Shown: positions 1 through 5,902 of the stretch, one piece after another | Position numbering within the stretch: position 1 is the stretch's first letter | Layout: every line of letters begins with the position of its first letter | Assembly (NCBI GenBank): GCA_900551965.1 | Contig: URYF01000074.1 | Span: 1 to 6,647 of the forward strand | Direction of reading: 5' to 3' | Length of the DNA stretch: 6,647 bases | DNA from: an uncultured bacterium | GTDB taxonomy: Bacteria > Cyanobacteriota > Vampirovibrionia > Gastranaerophilales > Gastranaerophilaceae | Notes under the pieces: generated by a model | Told to the model about the DNA's origin: nothing | Seen by the model: only the letters and a program-made list of their open reading frames with translations | Databases searched by the model: none | Translations under genes and position numbers: made by a program

Positions 1-319
1 TTGATGCCAGAGTAAATAATAGAATACTTATTATATAAAAATTTTTTCTTCCAAAATACTTACTAAAAAAACCAACCGAAGGAATTACAATACCACTAGC
101 AATCAAATAACTAGTTAATATCCACATACTTTCATCACGAGTAGCAGAAAAACTGCCTGCCATATGAGGTAAAGCTACATTTGCAATAGTACCATCAAGT
201 ACGTATATAAATACAGCTAACATTGCCGGTATAGATATTATCCATGGATGTTCGGGTAAATATTTATTTTCATCGTCATTATTAGCTTGTATAACATTTT
301 CTTTAATTTCTTCTGACAT
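1..319 (-). CDS. emrB: EmrB/QacA-type MFS multidrug efflux pump (DHA2 family), N-terminal fragment
   Basis: This is the first 106 codons of an inner-membrane drug:proton antiporter; the rest lies beyond base 1. The ATG at 319 has an AGAGG ribosome site (325-329) five bases upstream. I translated it by hand: a short acidic cytoplasmic tail (residues 1-25), a first membrane helix (about 27-48) running into the DHA2 motif LDGTIANVALPHMAG (41-55), a second helix (about 67-84), and the loop motif GFFSKYFGRKN (83-93), which matches the MFS G-x-x-x-D/K-x-x-G-R-K loop. The pattern VLDxTIANVA...P...AG...W..TSY..A..I..P..G closely follows E. coli EmrB as I remember it. It follows emrA by 71 bases on the same strand, as in emrAB operons, so it is the proton-driven motor of the efflux channel. 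Substrates cannot be told from this fragment. Confidence 0.93.
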   Translation of the reverse strand, partial: MSEEIKENVIQANNDDENKYLPEHPWIISIPAMLAVFIYVLDGTIANVALPHMAGSFSATRDESMWILTSYLIASGIVIPSVGFFSKYFGRKNFYIISILLFTLAS

Positions 320-345
320 TTTTTCCTCTTTAGATTATTTATAAA

Positions 346-375
346 AGAATACCGGCTTTTAACTGCCGATATTCT
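346..375 (-). terminator. Hairpin between emrA and emrB, terminator- or attenuator-like
   Basis: Arms 346-356 and 365-375 enclose an 8-base loop. Read on the minus strand, the transcript forms an 11-bp stem (one G-U pair) with four G-C pairs at its top, followed by UUUUAU. It sits 15 bases after the emrA stop and 26 bases before the emrB start. The uridine run is short, so partial termination, 3'-end protection of the emrA segment, or a processing site are all possible. On the plus strand it has one C-A mismatch and is followed by ATTTTTATCTTTT. Confidence 0.6.
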
Positions 376-390
376 ATTTTTATCTTTTGT

Positions 391-1401
391 TTATTTTTTA
401 ACTCTTACTTTTGGAACAACTGACATTCCGGGAACAATATTATATTCACCCGGATCAATTTCTTCAGTAAATACAATTTTTACAGGTATTCTTTGAACAA
501 TTTTTACAAACGAACCTACAGCATTTTCAGGCGGAAATAAACTTGATTTTGCACCTGATGCTCTTTGAATACTGTCAACTTTACCTTTAAATACTTTATT
601 CGGATATGTATCAATTTTAATATCTACAGCCTGACCGGGTTTCATATTTCTTAATTGATTTTCTTTAAAGTTTGCAACTATCCAAACTTCTTCCGGTACT
701 AATGTAAATAACGGCGAACCTGCTGAAACATACATGCCTTTTTCAACCCTTCTTGAAGATACAGTTCCTGCTTGAGGTGCATAAATTTTTGTATAAGACA
801 AATCTAATGCAGCTTTATCTTTTGAAGCTTTTGCAGCTCTTAAATTAGCATCGGCAACAGTTTTTCCGCTGTTATCAGAAAATAAAGCCTGATTTGCTTG
901 TGTTAAATTTGCCTGAGCACTGTCATATTTAACCTGTGCAGCATCAAATGTTTGTTTTGAAACAGCACCTTGTTCATATAGATTTCTATATCTGTCTAAA
1001 TCTTTTTTAGCCAAAGCAATATTTGATTCGGCAGCATTTAAATTAGCCTTTGCATTTGATTGGTCAAGTTTTATCTTTTCATAACTTGAATCAGCTTGTT
1101 CCAATTTTATTTTATAATCAGCATCATCAATTACAGCAACCAAGTCACCGGCTTTTACATGCTGATTATCAGTAACATAAACTTCTTCAATCTGACCTGA
1201 AACCCGCGGTGAAACATTAACCATTGTTGTTTCAACATAAGCATCATCTGTTGATTGATACTTCATTTCATTATACAAATAAAAACCTGCAACTATTATA
1301 GTAAAAATACCTGCTATAATACCTATAGTTCTTTTAACACCTTTTGGTTTTACTTTTTTTGTTTCTTCAACATTTTGTTGATTTTGAACTTGTTCTTCCA
1401 T
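391..1401 (-). CDS. emrA: EmrA-like periplasmic adaptor (HlyD / membrane fusion protein family)
   Basis: This 336-residue protein bridges an MFS drug pump in the inner membrane to an outer-membrane channel. The order of parts is typical of EmrA: a Lys-rich cytoplasmic tail (1-23), one membrane anchor (about 24-43), the family hallmark TDDAYV (51-56), a first lipoyl half with VSPRVSGQIEEVYV (63-76), an Ala/Gln/Lys-rich alpha-helical hairpin (about 95-200), the second lipoyl half with YTKIYAPQAGTV, then a beta-barrel with WIVANFKENQL and an S-L-F-P-P-E-N stretch before a final strand domain. The ATG at 1401 is served by AAGAGG (1411-1416), which overlaps the marR stop codon, so translation is probably coupled to marR. 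Length and domain order are normal for the family and no break is visible. The neighbouring NodT-type gene offers the likely outer-membrane partner. Confidence 0.95.
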   Translation of the reverse strand: MEEQVQNQQNVEETKKVKPKGVKRTIGIIAGIFTIIVAGFYLYNEMKYQSTDDAYVETTMVNVSPRVSGQIEEVYVTDNQHVKAGDLVAVIDDADYKIKLEQADSSYEKIKLDQSNAKANLNAAESNIALAKKDLDRYRNLYEQGAVSKQTFDAAQVKYDSAQANLTQANQALFSDNSGKTVADANLRAAKASKDKAALDLSYTKIYAPQAGTVSSRRVEKGMYVSAGSPLFTLVPEEVWIVANFKENQLRNMKPGQAVDIKIDTYPNKVFKGKVDSIQRASGAKSSLFPPENAVGSFVKIVQRIPVKIVFTEEIDPGEYNIVPGMSVVPKVRVKK

Positions 1402-1414
1402 ATTTTATAACCTC

Positions 1415-1876
1415 TTATATACTCATTTCTACTTCTTTTTCCAGACCTTCTCTGAATTGTTTTATAGATTGTATTAGTTCTTCTTTATCTTCATCGGACA
1501 AAATTTGCGGTAATTTACCTATATATAATCTTAACTCATCAGTTATTTTTTTGGTAATTCTTTCACCCTCTTTTGTCAAACACATTTTTCTAACCAATCT
1601 ATTATTTTTTGTATCTGCCCAGCGTTTAATATAACCTTTTTCCTCCAAAGAATTCAAAATTCTGCCTGTTGATGGGCGATCTTTTAATATAATCTTAGCT
1701 AATTCACGCTGACAAATCTCTTTATGGCATATTATTACATCTAATGCAATAAATTCATCCATAGTTATAGGTAAATCTAACTTTTGAAATATTTGCAAAC
1801 CAAGATATCTGCAATACTTTGCTGTTTGCTCAAATTGATAATAAATAGATTCTGTATAGTGTTCACATTTATACAT
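1415..1876 (-). CDS. MarR-family transcriptional regulator of the efflux operon
   Basis: This is a 153-residue winged helix-turn-helix dimer of the MarR/SlyA/EmrR group, which usually represses a linked efflux operon until a ligand or oxidant binds. Helices for dimerisation lie at both ends (about 5-33 and 125-148). The DNA-binding part spans about 38-105, with a recognition helix around RPSTGRILNSLEEKGYI (67-83) and a wing around DTKNNRLVRK (88-97) ending in CLTKEG. It has five cysteines (4, 22, 50, 55, 99), rather many for this size, so thiol sensing is possible but unproven. The ATG at 1876 has only a weak purine stretch far upstream, but a TAA lies in frame 12 bases before it and no other Met occurs until residue 39, so this start is the sensible choice. 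It is first in the marR-emrA-emrB operon, 13 bases from emrA. Confidence 0.92.
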   Translation of the reverse strand: MYKCEHYTESIYYQFEQTAKYCRYLGLQIFQKLDLPITMDEFIALDVIICHKEICQRELAKIILKDRPSTGRILNSLEEKGYIKRWADTKNNRLVRKMCLTKEGERITKKITDELRLYIGKLPQILSDEDKEELIQSIKQFREGLEKEVEMSI

Positions 1877-1918
1877 ATATTTATATTAATATTCTTCTCT
1901 TGGTTGTAAAAATTAATG

Positions 1919-1934
1919 TGTTGCATTTGCAACA
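1919..1934. promoter_or_regulatory. Perfect palindrome, likely MarR operator
   Basis: The sequence TGTTGCA-TT-TGCAACA is a perfect inverted repeat of 7-bp arms. Its core TTGC-N4-GCAA has the same half-site layout as known MarR-family operators such as E. coli marO. It lies between the divergent marR and outer-membrane factor genes, covers the predicted -35 of the latter (1921-1926) and begins just downstream of the predicted marR transcript start. The assignment to this MarR protein is inferred from position and symmetry. Confidence 0.75.
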
Positions 1935-1949
1935 ATATTATGTTATCAT
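1921..1949 (+). promoter_or_regulatory. Predicted promoter of the outer-membrane factor gene
   Basis: A -35 of TTGCAT (1921-1926) is separated by 17 bases from a -10 of TATCAT (1944-1949), which is preceded by an extended TG element (1941-1942). The transcript would start near 1956, giving a 40-base leader that contains the AGAGG ribosome site. The -35 sits entirely inside the palindromic operator, so a bound repressor would block it. Confidence 0.55.
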
Positions 1950-1973
1950 ACTGATATAGAAAATGCAAGTAAA
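1945..1973 (-). promoter_or_regulatory. Predicted promoter of the marR-emrA-emrB operon
   Basis: Read on the minus strand, TTTACT (1968-1973) and TATGAT (1945-1950) are 17 bases apart. The start would be near 1938, so the palindrome at 1919-1934 falls in the first transcribed bases and could act as a roadblock operator. The -10 box overlaps that of the divergent promoter almost exactly. The elements are moderate matches only, so confidence is limited. Confidence 0.4.
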
Positions 1974-1979
1974 ATTTTT

Positions 1980-1985
1980 AAGAGG
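1980..1985 (+). promoter_or_regulatory. Ribosome binding site that favours the TTG start
   Basis: AAGAGG lies ten bases before TTG at 1996-1998. The only upstream ATG in frame (1963) has no Shine-Dalgarno sequence and would be just 7 bases into the predicted transcript. The site therefore lies inside the longer reading frame and argues that translation starts at 1996. Confidence 0.65.
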
Positions 1986-1995
1986 ACATAAAACA

Positions 1996-3399
1996 TTGAA
2001 AAAGAGCATAATTACACTATTACTGGCAAGTTTTATATTAGCAGAAATTTCACCTGCTGCATGCTTTGCACTAGGTAATAAAAATACAGCAAAAGAAGCT
2101 AAAAAAGTTTCTATATCAAAAACCCACAAACAAAGACAAAAAAGTGACGAATTTAAATATGAATATATAAATTATCAATGGTGGAATAATTTTAATGACA
2201 CTATTTTAAACGGTTATATAGATAAAGCAATCAAAAACAACTATGATTTAAAAATAGCAACAATTGCTGTTGATGAATATTATCAAGCAGTAAAAATGCA
2301 ATTTGCTAACGAATTACCGTCAGCCAGCGCAGGGTTTGGAACCGGATATACAAAAATGCCATACTCAACAAGTGCAGACTGGGGTTTTTCAACACCAGCA
2401 TTTGCAAGTTATGAATTAGATTTATTCCTAAAAAATCATGATAAAACAAAAGCTTCTAAAAAGAATTATGAGGCTTCACTACAAGATGAACGAGCTGCAT
2501 ATATTTCAATAGCATCAGCCGTTGGGACAACCTATTTTAATATAGTTAAACTTGATAAAATGATTGAATTACAAGAAGAAATTGTAAAAGATAGAAAGTT
2601 AATTTACGATTTGATGCTTGCAAGAAATAAAGAAGGTTTAACTTCAACTGCTGACACAGTTAAAGCTAATAAAGCTTATATTGCTGGAAATTCAGATTTA
2701 ACCGAATATAAAAAACAAAGAACCAAATTAATAAATCAGTTATGTGTTTTAATAGGCGAAAATCCTAACAATTCTGAACAAATAACAAGGATTAACTTTG
2801 ACGAACTTGAATTTTCGGGAATAATTCCTGCTGAAATTTCAACAGATGTAATATCTAACCGTCCTGATTATATCAAAGCCGAAAAAATGATTGAAAAAGC
2901 AGGCATTGATGTTCGAGTAGCAAGAAAAGAATTCTTGCCAACATTCAACATTATGGGTGTTGCTTGGTTTTTAGCAAATGATTTAGGCAGTGTTTGGACA
3001 ACAAAAAATGCTTTAGCTTTACTTGGCGGTGGATTGAATTTACCAATATTTACCGGCGGAAGAAGAATTGCTAATTTAAGACTTAAAAAAGATGTCTATG
3101 AAAGAATGTTAAACGATTATTATAAAACTAATTTAACTGCAATTCAGGAAGTTAATGATGCAATGGTGTCAATAAAACTTGACCAGCAAAAATACGAAGA
3201 CACTAAAAAACAAGCTGATTTAGAAAGAGAAGATTTCAGCTACAGTACAGATAAATATAATCAAGGAACAATTTCAAAACTTGATTTAACTCAAGTCAAA
3301 GAAAATGTTTTATATACTGATAAACAGGTCGTAAACGATAAAATTAACTGTCTTGTTAACTATATAGGATTATACAAAGCAACAGGCAGTCAATTATAA
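1996..3399 (+). CDS. NodT/TolC-type outer-membrane efflux factor
   Basis: This is the outer-membrane channel of a tripartite exporter. From the TTG at 1996 it is 467 residues, starting MKKSIITLLL, with a classic signal peptide (about 1-25) that the longer ATG-1963 version would blur with 11 extra residues. The mature part opens with the NodT-family pattern WWNNFND...L..I..AIKNNYDLKIA, then two outer-membrane-efflux repeats rich in coiled-coil helix; the second repeat carries RPDYIKAE, VARKEFLPTF and LPIFTGGRR, all family hallmarks. Cys23 in SPAAC resembles a poor lipobox, so lipidation as in OprM is possible, but cleavage by signal peptidase I after Cys-Phe-Ala is equally likely. It diverges from the marR-emrA-emrB operon and shares its operator region, which implies it partners EmrAB. 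It is followed by a strong terminator. Confidence 0.92.
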   Translation: MKKSIITLLLASFILAEISPAACFALGNKNTAKEAKKVSISKTHKQRQKSDEFKYEYINYQWWNNFNDTILNGYIDKAIKNNYDLKIATIAVDEYYQAVKMQFANELPSASAGFGTGYTKMPYSTSADWGFSTPAFASYELDLFLKNHDKTKASKKNYEASLQDERAAYISIASAVGTTYFNIVKLDKMIELQEEIVKDRKLIYDLMLARNKEGLTSTADTVKANKAYIAGNSDLTEYKKQRTKLINQLCVLIGENPNNSEQITRINFDELEFSGIIPAEISTDVISNRPDYIKAEKMIEKAGIDVRVARKEFLPTFNIMGVAWFLANDLGSVWTTKNALALLGGGLNLPIFTGGRRIANLRLKKDVYERMLNDYYKTNLTAIQEVNDAMVSIKLDQQKYEDTKKQADLEREDFSYSTDKYNQGTISKLDLTQVKENVLYTDKQVVNDKINCLVNYIGLYKATGSQL

Positions 3400-3442
3400 A
3401 AAATATACTAACTCAAAATCTTAATCATATTTTTACTTACTA

Positions 3443-3476
3443 AGAACCGGTACTAATGTACCGGCTTTATTTTTTA
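3443..3476 (+). terminator. Rho-independent terminator of the outer-membrane factor gene
   Basis: CCGGTAC (3447-3453) and GTACCGG (3458-3464) form a perfect 7-bp stem with a TAAT loop, followed by CTTTATTTTTT. Weaker A-T and G-T pairs extend the base (3443-3445 with 3466-3468). It begins 44 bases after the stop codon at 3399. The thymine tract is on the plus strand, so it serves this gene. Confidence 0.85.
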
Positions 3477-3495
3477 TGTATTAATTTATAAATAA

Positions 3496-3521
3496 AAAAT
3501 AGCGGAGTGTTCCGCTATTTT
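3496..3521 (-). terminator. Rho-independent terminator of ilvE (probably bidirectional)
   Basis: Arms 3496-3506 and 3511-3521 make a perfect 11-bp stem with a 4-base loop (GTGT on plus). On the minus strand the stem AAAATAGCGGA / TCCGCTATTTT runs into further T residues (TTTATTTATAAA), giving a good terminator 21 bases after the ilvE stop. On the plus strand its A-T flanks also end in TTTTAT, so it may back up the upstream terminator against read-through into antisense ilvE. Confidence 0.85.
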
Positions 3522-3542
3522 ATCAATATTTTATAACTATTA

Positions 3543-4577
3543 TTATTTTATTTCTACAATCCAGTCTTTTGGTGCTTCTATTCTTCCTGATTGAATACCT
3601 GTCAGTGTATCATATAATTTTTTAGAAACAGGTCCCATTTCAGCCATTCCTGATGGGAAGCATATTTCTTTCCCGTGATCTACAATTTTACCAACAGGTG
3701 AAATTACAGCGGCAGTTCCGCACAAACCGCATTCTGCAAAATCTGAAAGTTCAGATAATAAAACTTCTCTTTCTTCAACTTCTAATCCTAAATATTCTTT
3801 TGCAACATACATCAAAGAACGTCTTGTGATTGATGGAAGAATAGTATTTGATTTAGGAGTAACAACTTTATTATCTTTAGTGACAAAGAAGAAATTTGCT
3901 CCGCCGGTTTCTTCCACCTTTGTACGGGTTAAAGCATCAGGATATAAATTTTCATCAAAACCTTCATTATGAGCTGTAACTATCGCATGAAGACTCATTG
4001 CATAGTTTAAACCAGCTTTAACATGACCTGTACCATTTGGCGCAGCTCTGTCAAAATCACTTACTTTTAATGTAATAGGTTTCGCTCCGCCTTTAAAATA
4101 AGGCCCGACAGGTGATGCAAAAATTCTGAATTGATACTCAGATGACGGTTTTACCCCCATAACAGGCGCAGAACCAAACATATATGGTCTTAAATAAAGA
4201 GAAGCACCTGTCCCGTAAGGAGGAACATATTTCAAGTTAGCTTTCACAACCTGTTTAACAGCTTCTATGAATTTATCTTTCGGAAATGTAGGCATTTCAA
4301 GTCTTTGAGCTGTTTCATACATTCTTTCAGCATTAAGGTCAGGTCTGAAAACAACAACTTTGCCATCTACCGTTGTATATGCTTTCATTCCCTCAAAACA
4401 AGTTTGAGCATATTGCAAAACTCCGGCACATTCATTTAGGACAATAATTTCATCTTCTGTCAAACAGCCTTCATCCCATTTTCCGTCTTTATAATTAGAA
4501 ACAAATCGTTTATCGGTCTTAAAATAACCAAACCCTAAATTTTTCCAATCTATATTGGCTTTTTCCATTGTTGTCAT
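3543..4577 (-). CDS. ilvE: Branched-chain-amino-acid aminotransferase (class IV PLP enzyme)
   Basis: The 344-residue enzyme transfers the amino group between glutamate and the keto acids of leucine, isoleucine and valine, the last step of their synthesis, in the cytoplasm with pyridoxal phosphate. Family signatures in order are NLGFGYFKTD (13-22), the substrate and cofactor region YAQTCFEGMKAY (56-67), RPDLNAERM (78-86), YLRPYMFGS (128-136), the Schiff-base lysine Lys187 in GTGHVKAGLNYAMS, EETGGANFFFV (222-232) and GTAAVISPVGKI (287-298). It looks like the longer BCAT subgroup that ends with a W-x-x-x-I tail, common in Firmicutes and Bacteroidetes. The ATG at 4577 has AAAGGA five bases upstream; a TTG in frame at 4604 has none. 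A second ATG at 4568 is possible. A Cys-Gly-Leu-Cys pair (283-286) lies close to, but not at, the redox CxxC of mammalian BCATs. Confidence 0.96.
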   Translation of the reverse strand: MTTMEKANIDWKNLGFGYFKTDKRFVSNYKDGKWDEGCLTEDEIIVLNECAGVLQYAQTCFEGMKAYTTVDGKVVVFRPDLNAERMYETAQRLEMPTFPKDKFIEAVKQVVKANLKYVPPYGTGASLYLRPYMFGSAPVMGVKPSSEYQFRIFASPVGPYFKGGAKPITLKVSDFDRAAPNGTGHVKAGLNYAMSLHAIVTAHNEGFDENLYPDALTRTKVEETGGANFFFVTKDNKVVTPKSNTILPSITRRSLMYVAKEYLGLEVEEREVLLSELSDFAECGLCGTAAVISPVGKIVDHGKEICFPSGMAEMGPVSKKLYDTLTGIQSGRIEAPKDWIVEIK

Positions 4578-4582
4578 AATTT

Positions 4583-4588
4583 TCCTTT
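4583..4588 (-). promoter_or_regulatory. Ribosome binding site deciding the ilvE start
   Basis: Minus-strand AAAGGA lies five bases before ATG 4577, which fixes that codon over the TTG 27 bases upstream and the ATG nine bases downstream. It nearly abuts the predicted -10 box (4590-4595), so it would be used fully only on transcripts that start farther upstream. Confidence 0.65.
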
Positions 4589-4589
4589 C

Positions 4590-4618
4590 TTTATAAAAAT
4601 GCAAAGCACAAATGTCAA
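4590..4618 (-). promoter_or_regulatory. Near-consensus sigma-70-type promoter before ilvE
   Basis: On the minus strand TTGACA (4613-4618, perfect) and TATAAA (4590-4595, five of six) are separated by exactly 17 bases. The predicted transcript start, near 4583, is only about six bases from the ilvE ATG, so transcripts from here would be almost leaderless. ilvE could also be read from dnaN, whose stop is 76 bases upstream with no terminator between. Confidence 0.6.
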
Positions 4619-4653
4619 ACTATTAGCAGCATAATGCAGTATCTGAGCAAAAA

Positions 4654-5775
4654 CTATCTAATCTGAACAGGCATAATTAAACAAATAAAATCTTCTTCAC
4701 TGTTCGGTTTCAAAACAGTTGCAGACAAACTTGCATTCAATCCGATAATAACTTCATCACTTTCAATTATCCTAAGTGCATCTAATACAAATTTGTAATT
4801 AAATGCAATCAAAAGTTCTTCTGCTGTATATTGAATATCTATTTTATCTTCAGATTTACCTGAATCAGGGGTATCAGCAGACAGAGTCAACTCATTATCT
4901 GCAAATAACATTTTTACAATACTTGTTTTATCATTAACCATTACAGAAACTCTTTCCAATGCTGAAATAAGTTGTGAAACATTTACAACAGCTTGTTTTG
5001 GACTTTCAGAAGGGATTAACTGATTATATTTAGGGAATTGCCCTTCCAATAATCGTGAAATAGTTAATGTTTTTTCTGATTTTAAAACAATTGTAGATTT
5101 ATCTTTGCAAATTTTGATAGTTTCATCATCAATAAAAGCACCCATTTTCATAAATTCATTCAATGTTCTTGAAGGAATAATCAATTGAGTTTGTTCTGTA
5201 ATATCAGAATTAATTTTTTCTCTGACTCTTGCAAGTCTGTTACCATCAGTTGAAGCAATTTCTAATATACCGTTAGAAAAATCACAAACAATACCGGATA
5301 AAAGATTACTTACTTCATAGCTTGCAGCTGCAAATCCTGCTTGTCTGATAGCTTTTAAGAAAGGTTTTAACTCAACATCAAAACATTTTGTATCATCAAT
5401 TTCGTAATTATAAACTTCCGGCGGGAATTCTGATGCTGAAATTCCGATAATATCAAATTTTGATTTTTGACAAGAGATATTAACACTTGTTCCATCGTTT
5501 TCCATTTCAAATGTAACTAATTCATTACCTAATTTAGAAACAATTTCATTAAGTTTTTTAGCTGGAAGAGTAATTCTGCCAGGTTGTTCAATTTGTGCAT
5601 CAACAGTTGTAATAACGGTTAACACAAGATCAGTAGCAGTTAATCTTATAGAATTATTATCAAGAGTTTCTATTAAAATATTATATAGAACAGGTTGAAC
5701 AGCTTTTTGAGATGTTGCTCGTTCTACAATTTTAATTCCGTTATATAAATCTTCTTTTCTGATAATGAATTTCAT
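4654..5775 (-). CDS. dnaN: DNA polymerase III beta subunit (sliding clamp)
   Basis: The 373-residue protein forms the ring-shaped dimer that tethers the replicative polymerase to DNA and recruits repair and ligation enzymes. Three clamp domains follow one another (about 1-120, 130-245, 246-373). Visible marks are the start MKFIIRKEDL, the segment TATDLVLTV (46-54), ASEFP (114-118), YEVSNLLSGI (153-162), the well-conserved TDGNRLA (176-182), LLEGQFPKY near the second domain boundary and the C-terminal MPVQIR, equivalent to the MPMRL end that lines the peptide-binding pocket. Length is usual (E. coli 366). The ATG at 5775 has AAGGAG nine bases upstream; a GTG at 5781 in frame is only three bases from that site and is unlikely. 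Its neighbours are ilvE and a pilin gene, not dnaA or recF. Some lineages, including cyanobacteria, keep dnaN apart from dnaA. Confidence 0.96.
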   Translation of the reverse strand: MKFIIRKEDLYNGIKIVERATSQKAVQPVLYNILIETLDNNSIRLTATDLVLTVITTVDAQIEQPGRITLPAKKLNEIVSKLGNELVTFEMENDGTSVNISCQKSKFDIIGISASEFPPEVYNYEIDDTKCFDVELKPFLKAIRQAGFAAASYEVSNLLSGIVCDFSNGILEIASTDGNRLARVREKINSDITEQTQLIIPSRTLNEFMKMGAFIDDETIKICKDKSTIVLKSEKTLTISRLLEGQFPKYNQLIPSESPKQAVVNVSQLISALERVSVMVNDKTSIVKMLFADNELTLSADTPDSGKSEDKIDIQYTAEELLIAFNYKFVLDALRIIESDEVIIGLNASLSATVLKPNSEEDFICLIMPVQIR

Positions 5776-5784
5776 TCCCACACA

Positions 5785-5790
5785 CTCCTT
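5785..5790 (-). promoter_or_regulatory. Ribosome binding site deciding the dnaN start
   Basis: Minus-strand AAGGAG is a full consensus Shine-Dalgarno site. It is nine bases from ATG 5775 but only three from the in-frame GTG 5781, so the ATG is preferred and the protein begins MKFII. The outer end of the inverted repeat at 5792 nearly touches it. Confidence 0.8.
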
Positions 5791-5791
5791 A

Positions 5792-5844
5792 GTATTATTT
5801 TATTTTCAATTATAAAATAAATACAAGAAAAAATAAAATAATAC
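5792..5844. repeat. Perfect 15-bp inverted repeat in the dnaN promoter region
   Basis: GTATTATTTTATTTT at 5792-5806 is exactly complementary to 5830-5844, with 23 bases between. The inner space holds a minus-strand TATAAT (5809-5814), and the right arm covers the place where its -35 would be. It may be an operator around the dnaN promoter, or an RNA hairpin in read-through transcripts from the pilin gene. The arms have only two G-C pairs each, so RNA stability would be modest. Confidence 0.6.
5809..5814 (-). promoter_or_regulatory. dnaN: Candidate -10 box for dnaN
   Basis: A perfect TATAAT on the minus strand would start a transcript near 5802, giving a leader of about 27 bases with the AAGGAG site in it. 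The matching -35 position (5832-5837, TTTATT) is a poor match, so this is a tentative promoter in very AT-rich sequence. Confidence 0.4.
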
Positions 5845-5902
5845 AGCAAAGTCTTATAAATATTACTTAACACAAAAAGTATTATAATTTATAGAATATA
5901 TA

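Noticed and set aside
238..246. DnaA-box-like TTATCCATG near the left edge
   Set aside because: It matches only seven of nine consensus bases, is single, and is within emrB coding sequence; nothing else suggests an origin.
1344..1634. Plus-strand open frame of 96 codons
   Set aside because: It lies antisense to emrA and marR, both convincing genes, has a hydrophobic low-complexity composition typical of antisense AT-rich sequence, and has no ribosome site or family resemblance.
1777..1968. Minus-strand open frame of 63 codons over the marR start and the divergent promoter region
   Set aside because: It overlaps the marR N-terminus in another frame, is rich in Asn and Ile as expected of AT-rich noise, and would run through the palindrome.
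2050..2075. Lipobox at Cys23 of the outer-membrane factor
   Set aside because: The residues before the cysteine are Pro-Ala-Ala, lacking the usual Leu/Val/Ile at -3, so I did not call it a lipoprotein, only noted the possibility.
1938..2129. Minus-strand open frame of 63 codons
   Set aside because: It is a shadow of the signal peptide coding region of the outer-membrane factor; its hydrophobicity simply mirrors that region.
4578..4604. Longer ilvE start at TTG 4604
   Set aside because: It has no ribosome site, it would place the AAAGGA site inside the coding region, and the predicted -10 box would also be coding.
5845..5902. Imperfect AT-rich hairpin after the pilin stop as a terminator
   Set aside because: The pairing has mismatches and bulges, almost no G-C pairs, and no thymine run after it on the minus strand, so I cannot support a terminator here.
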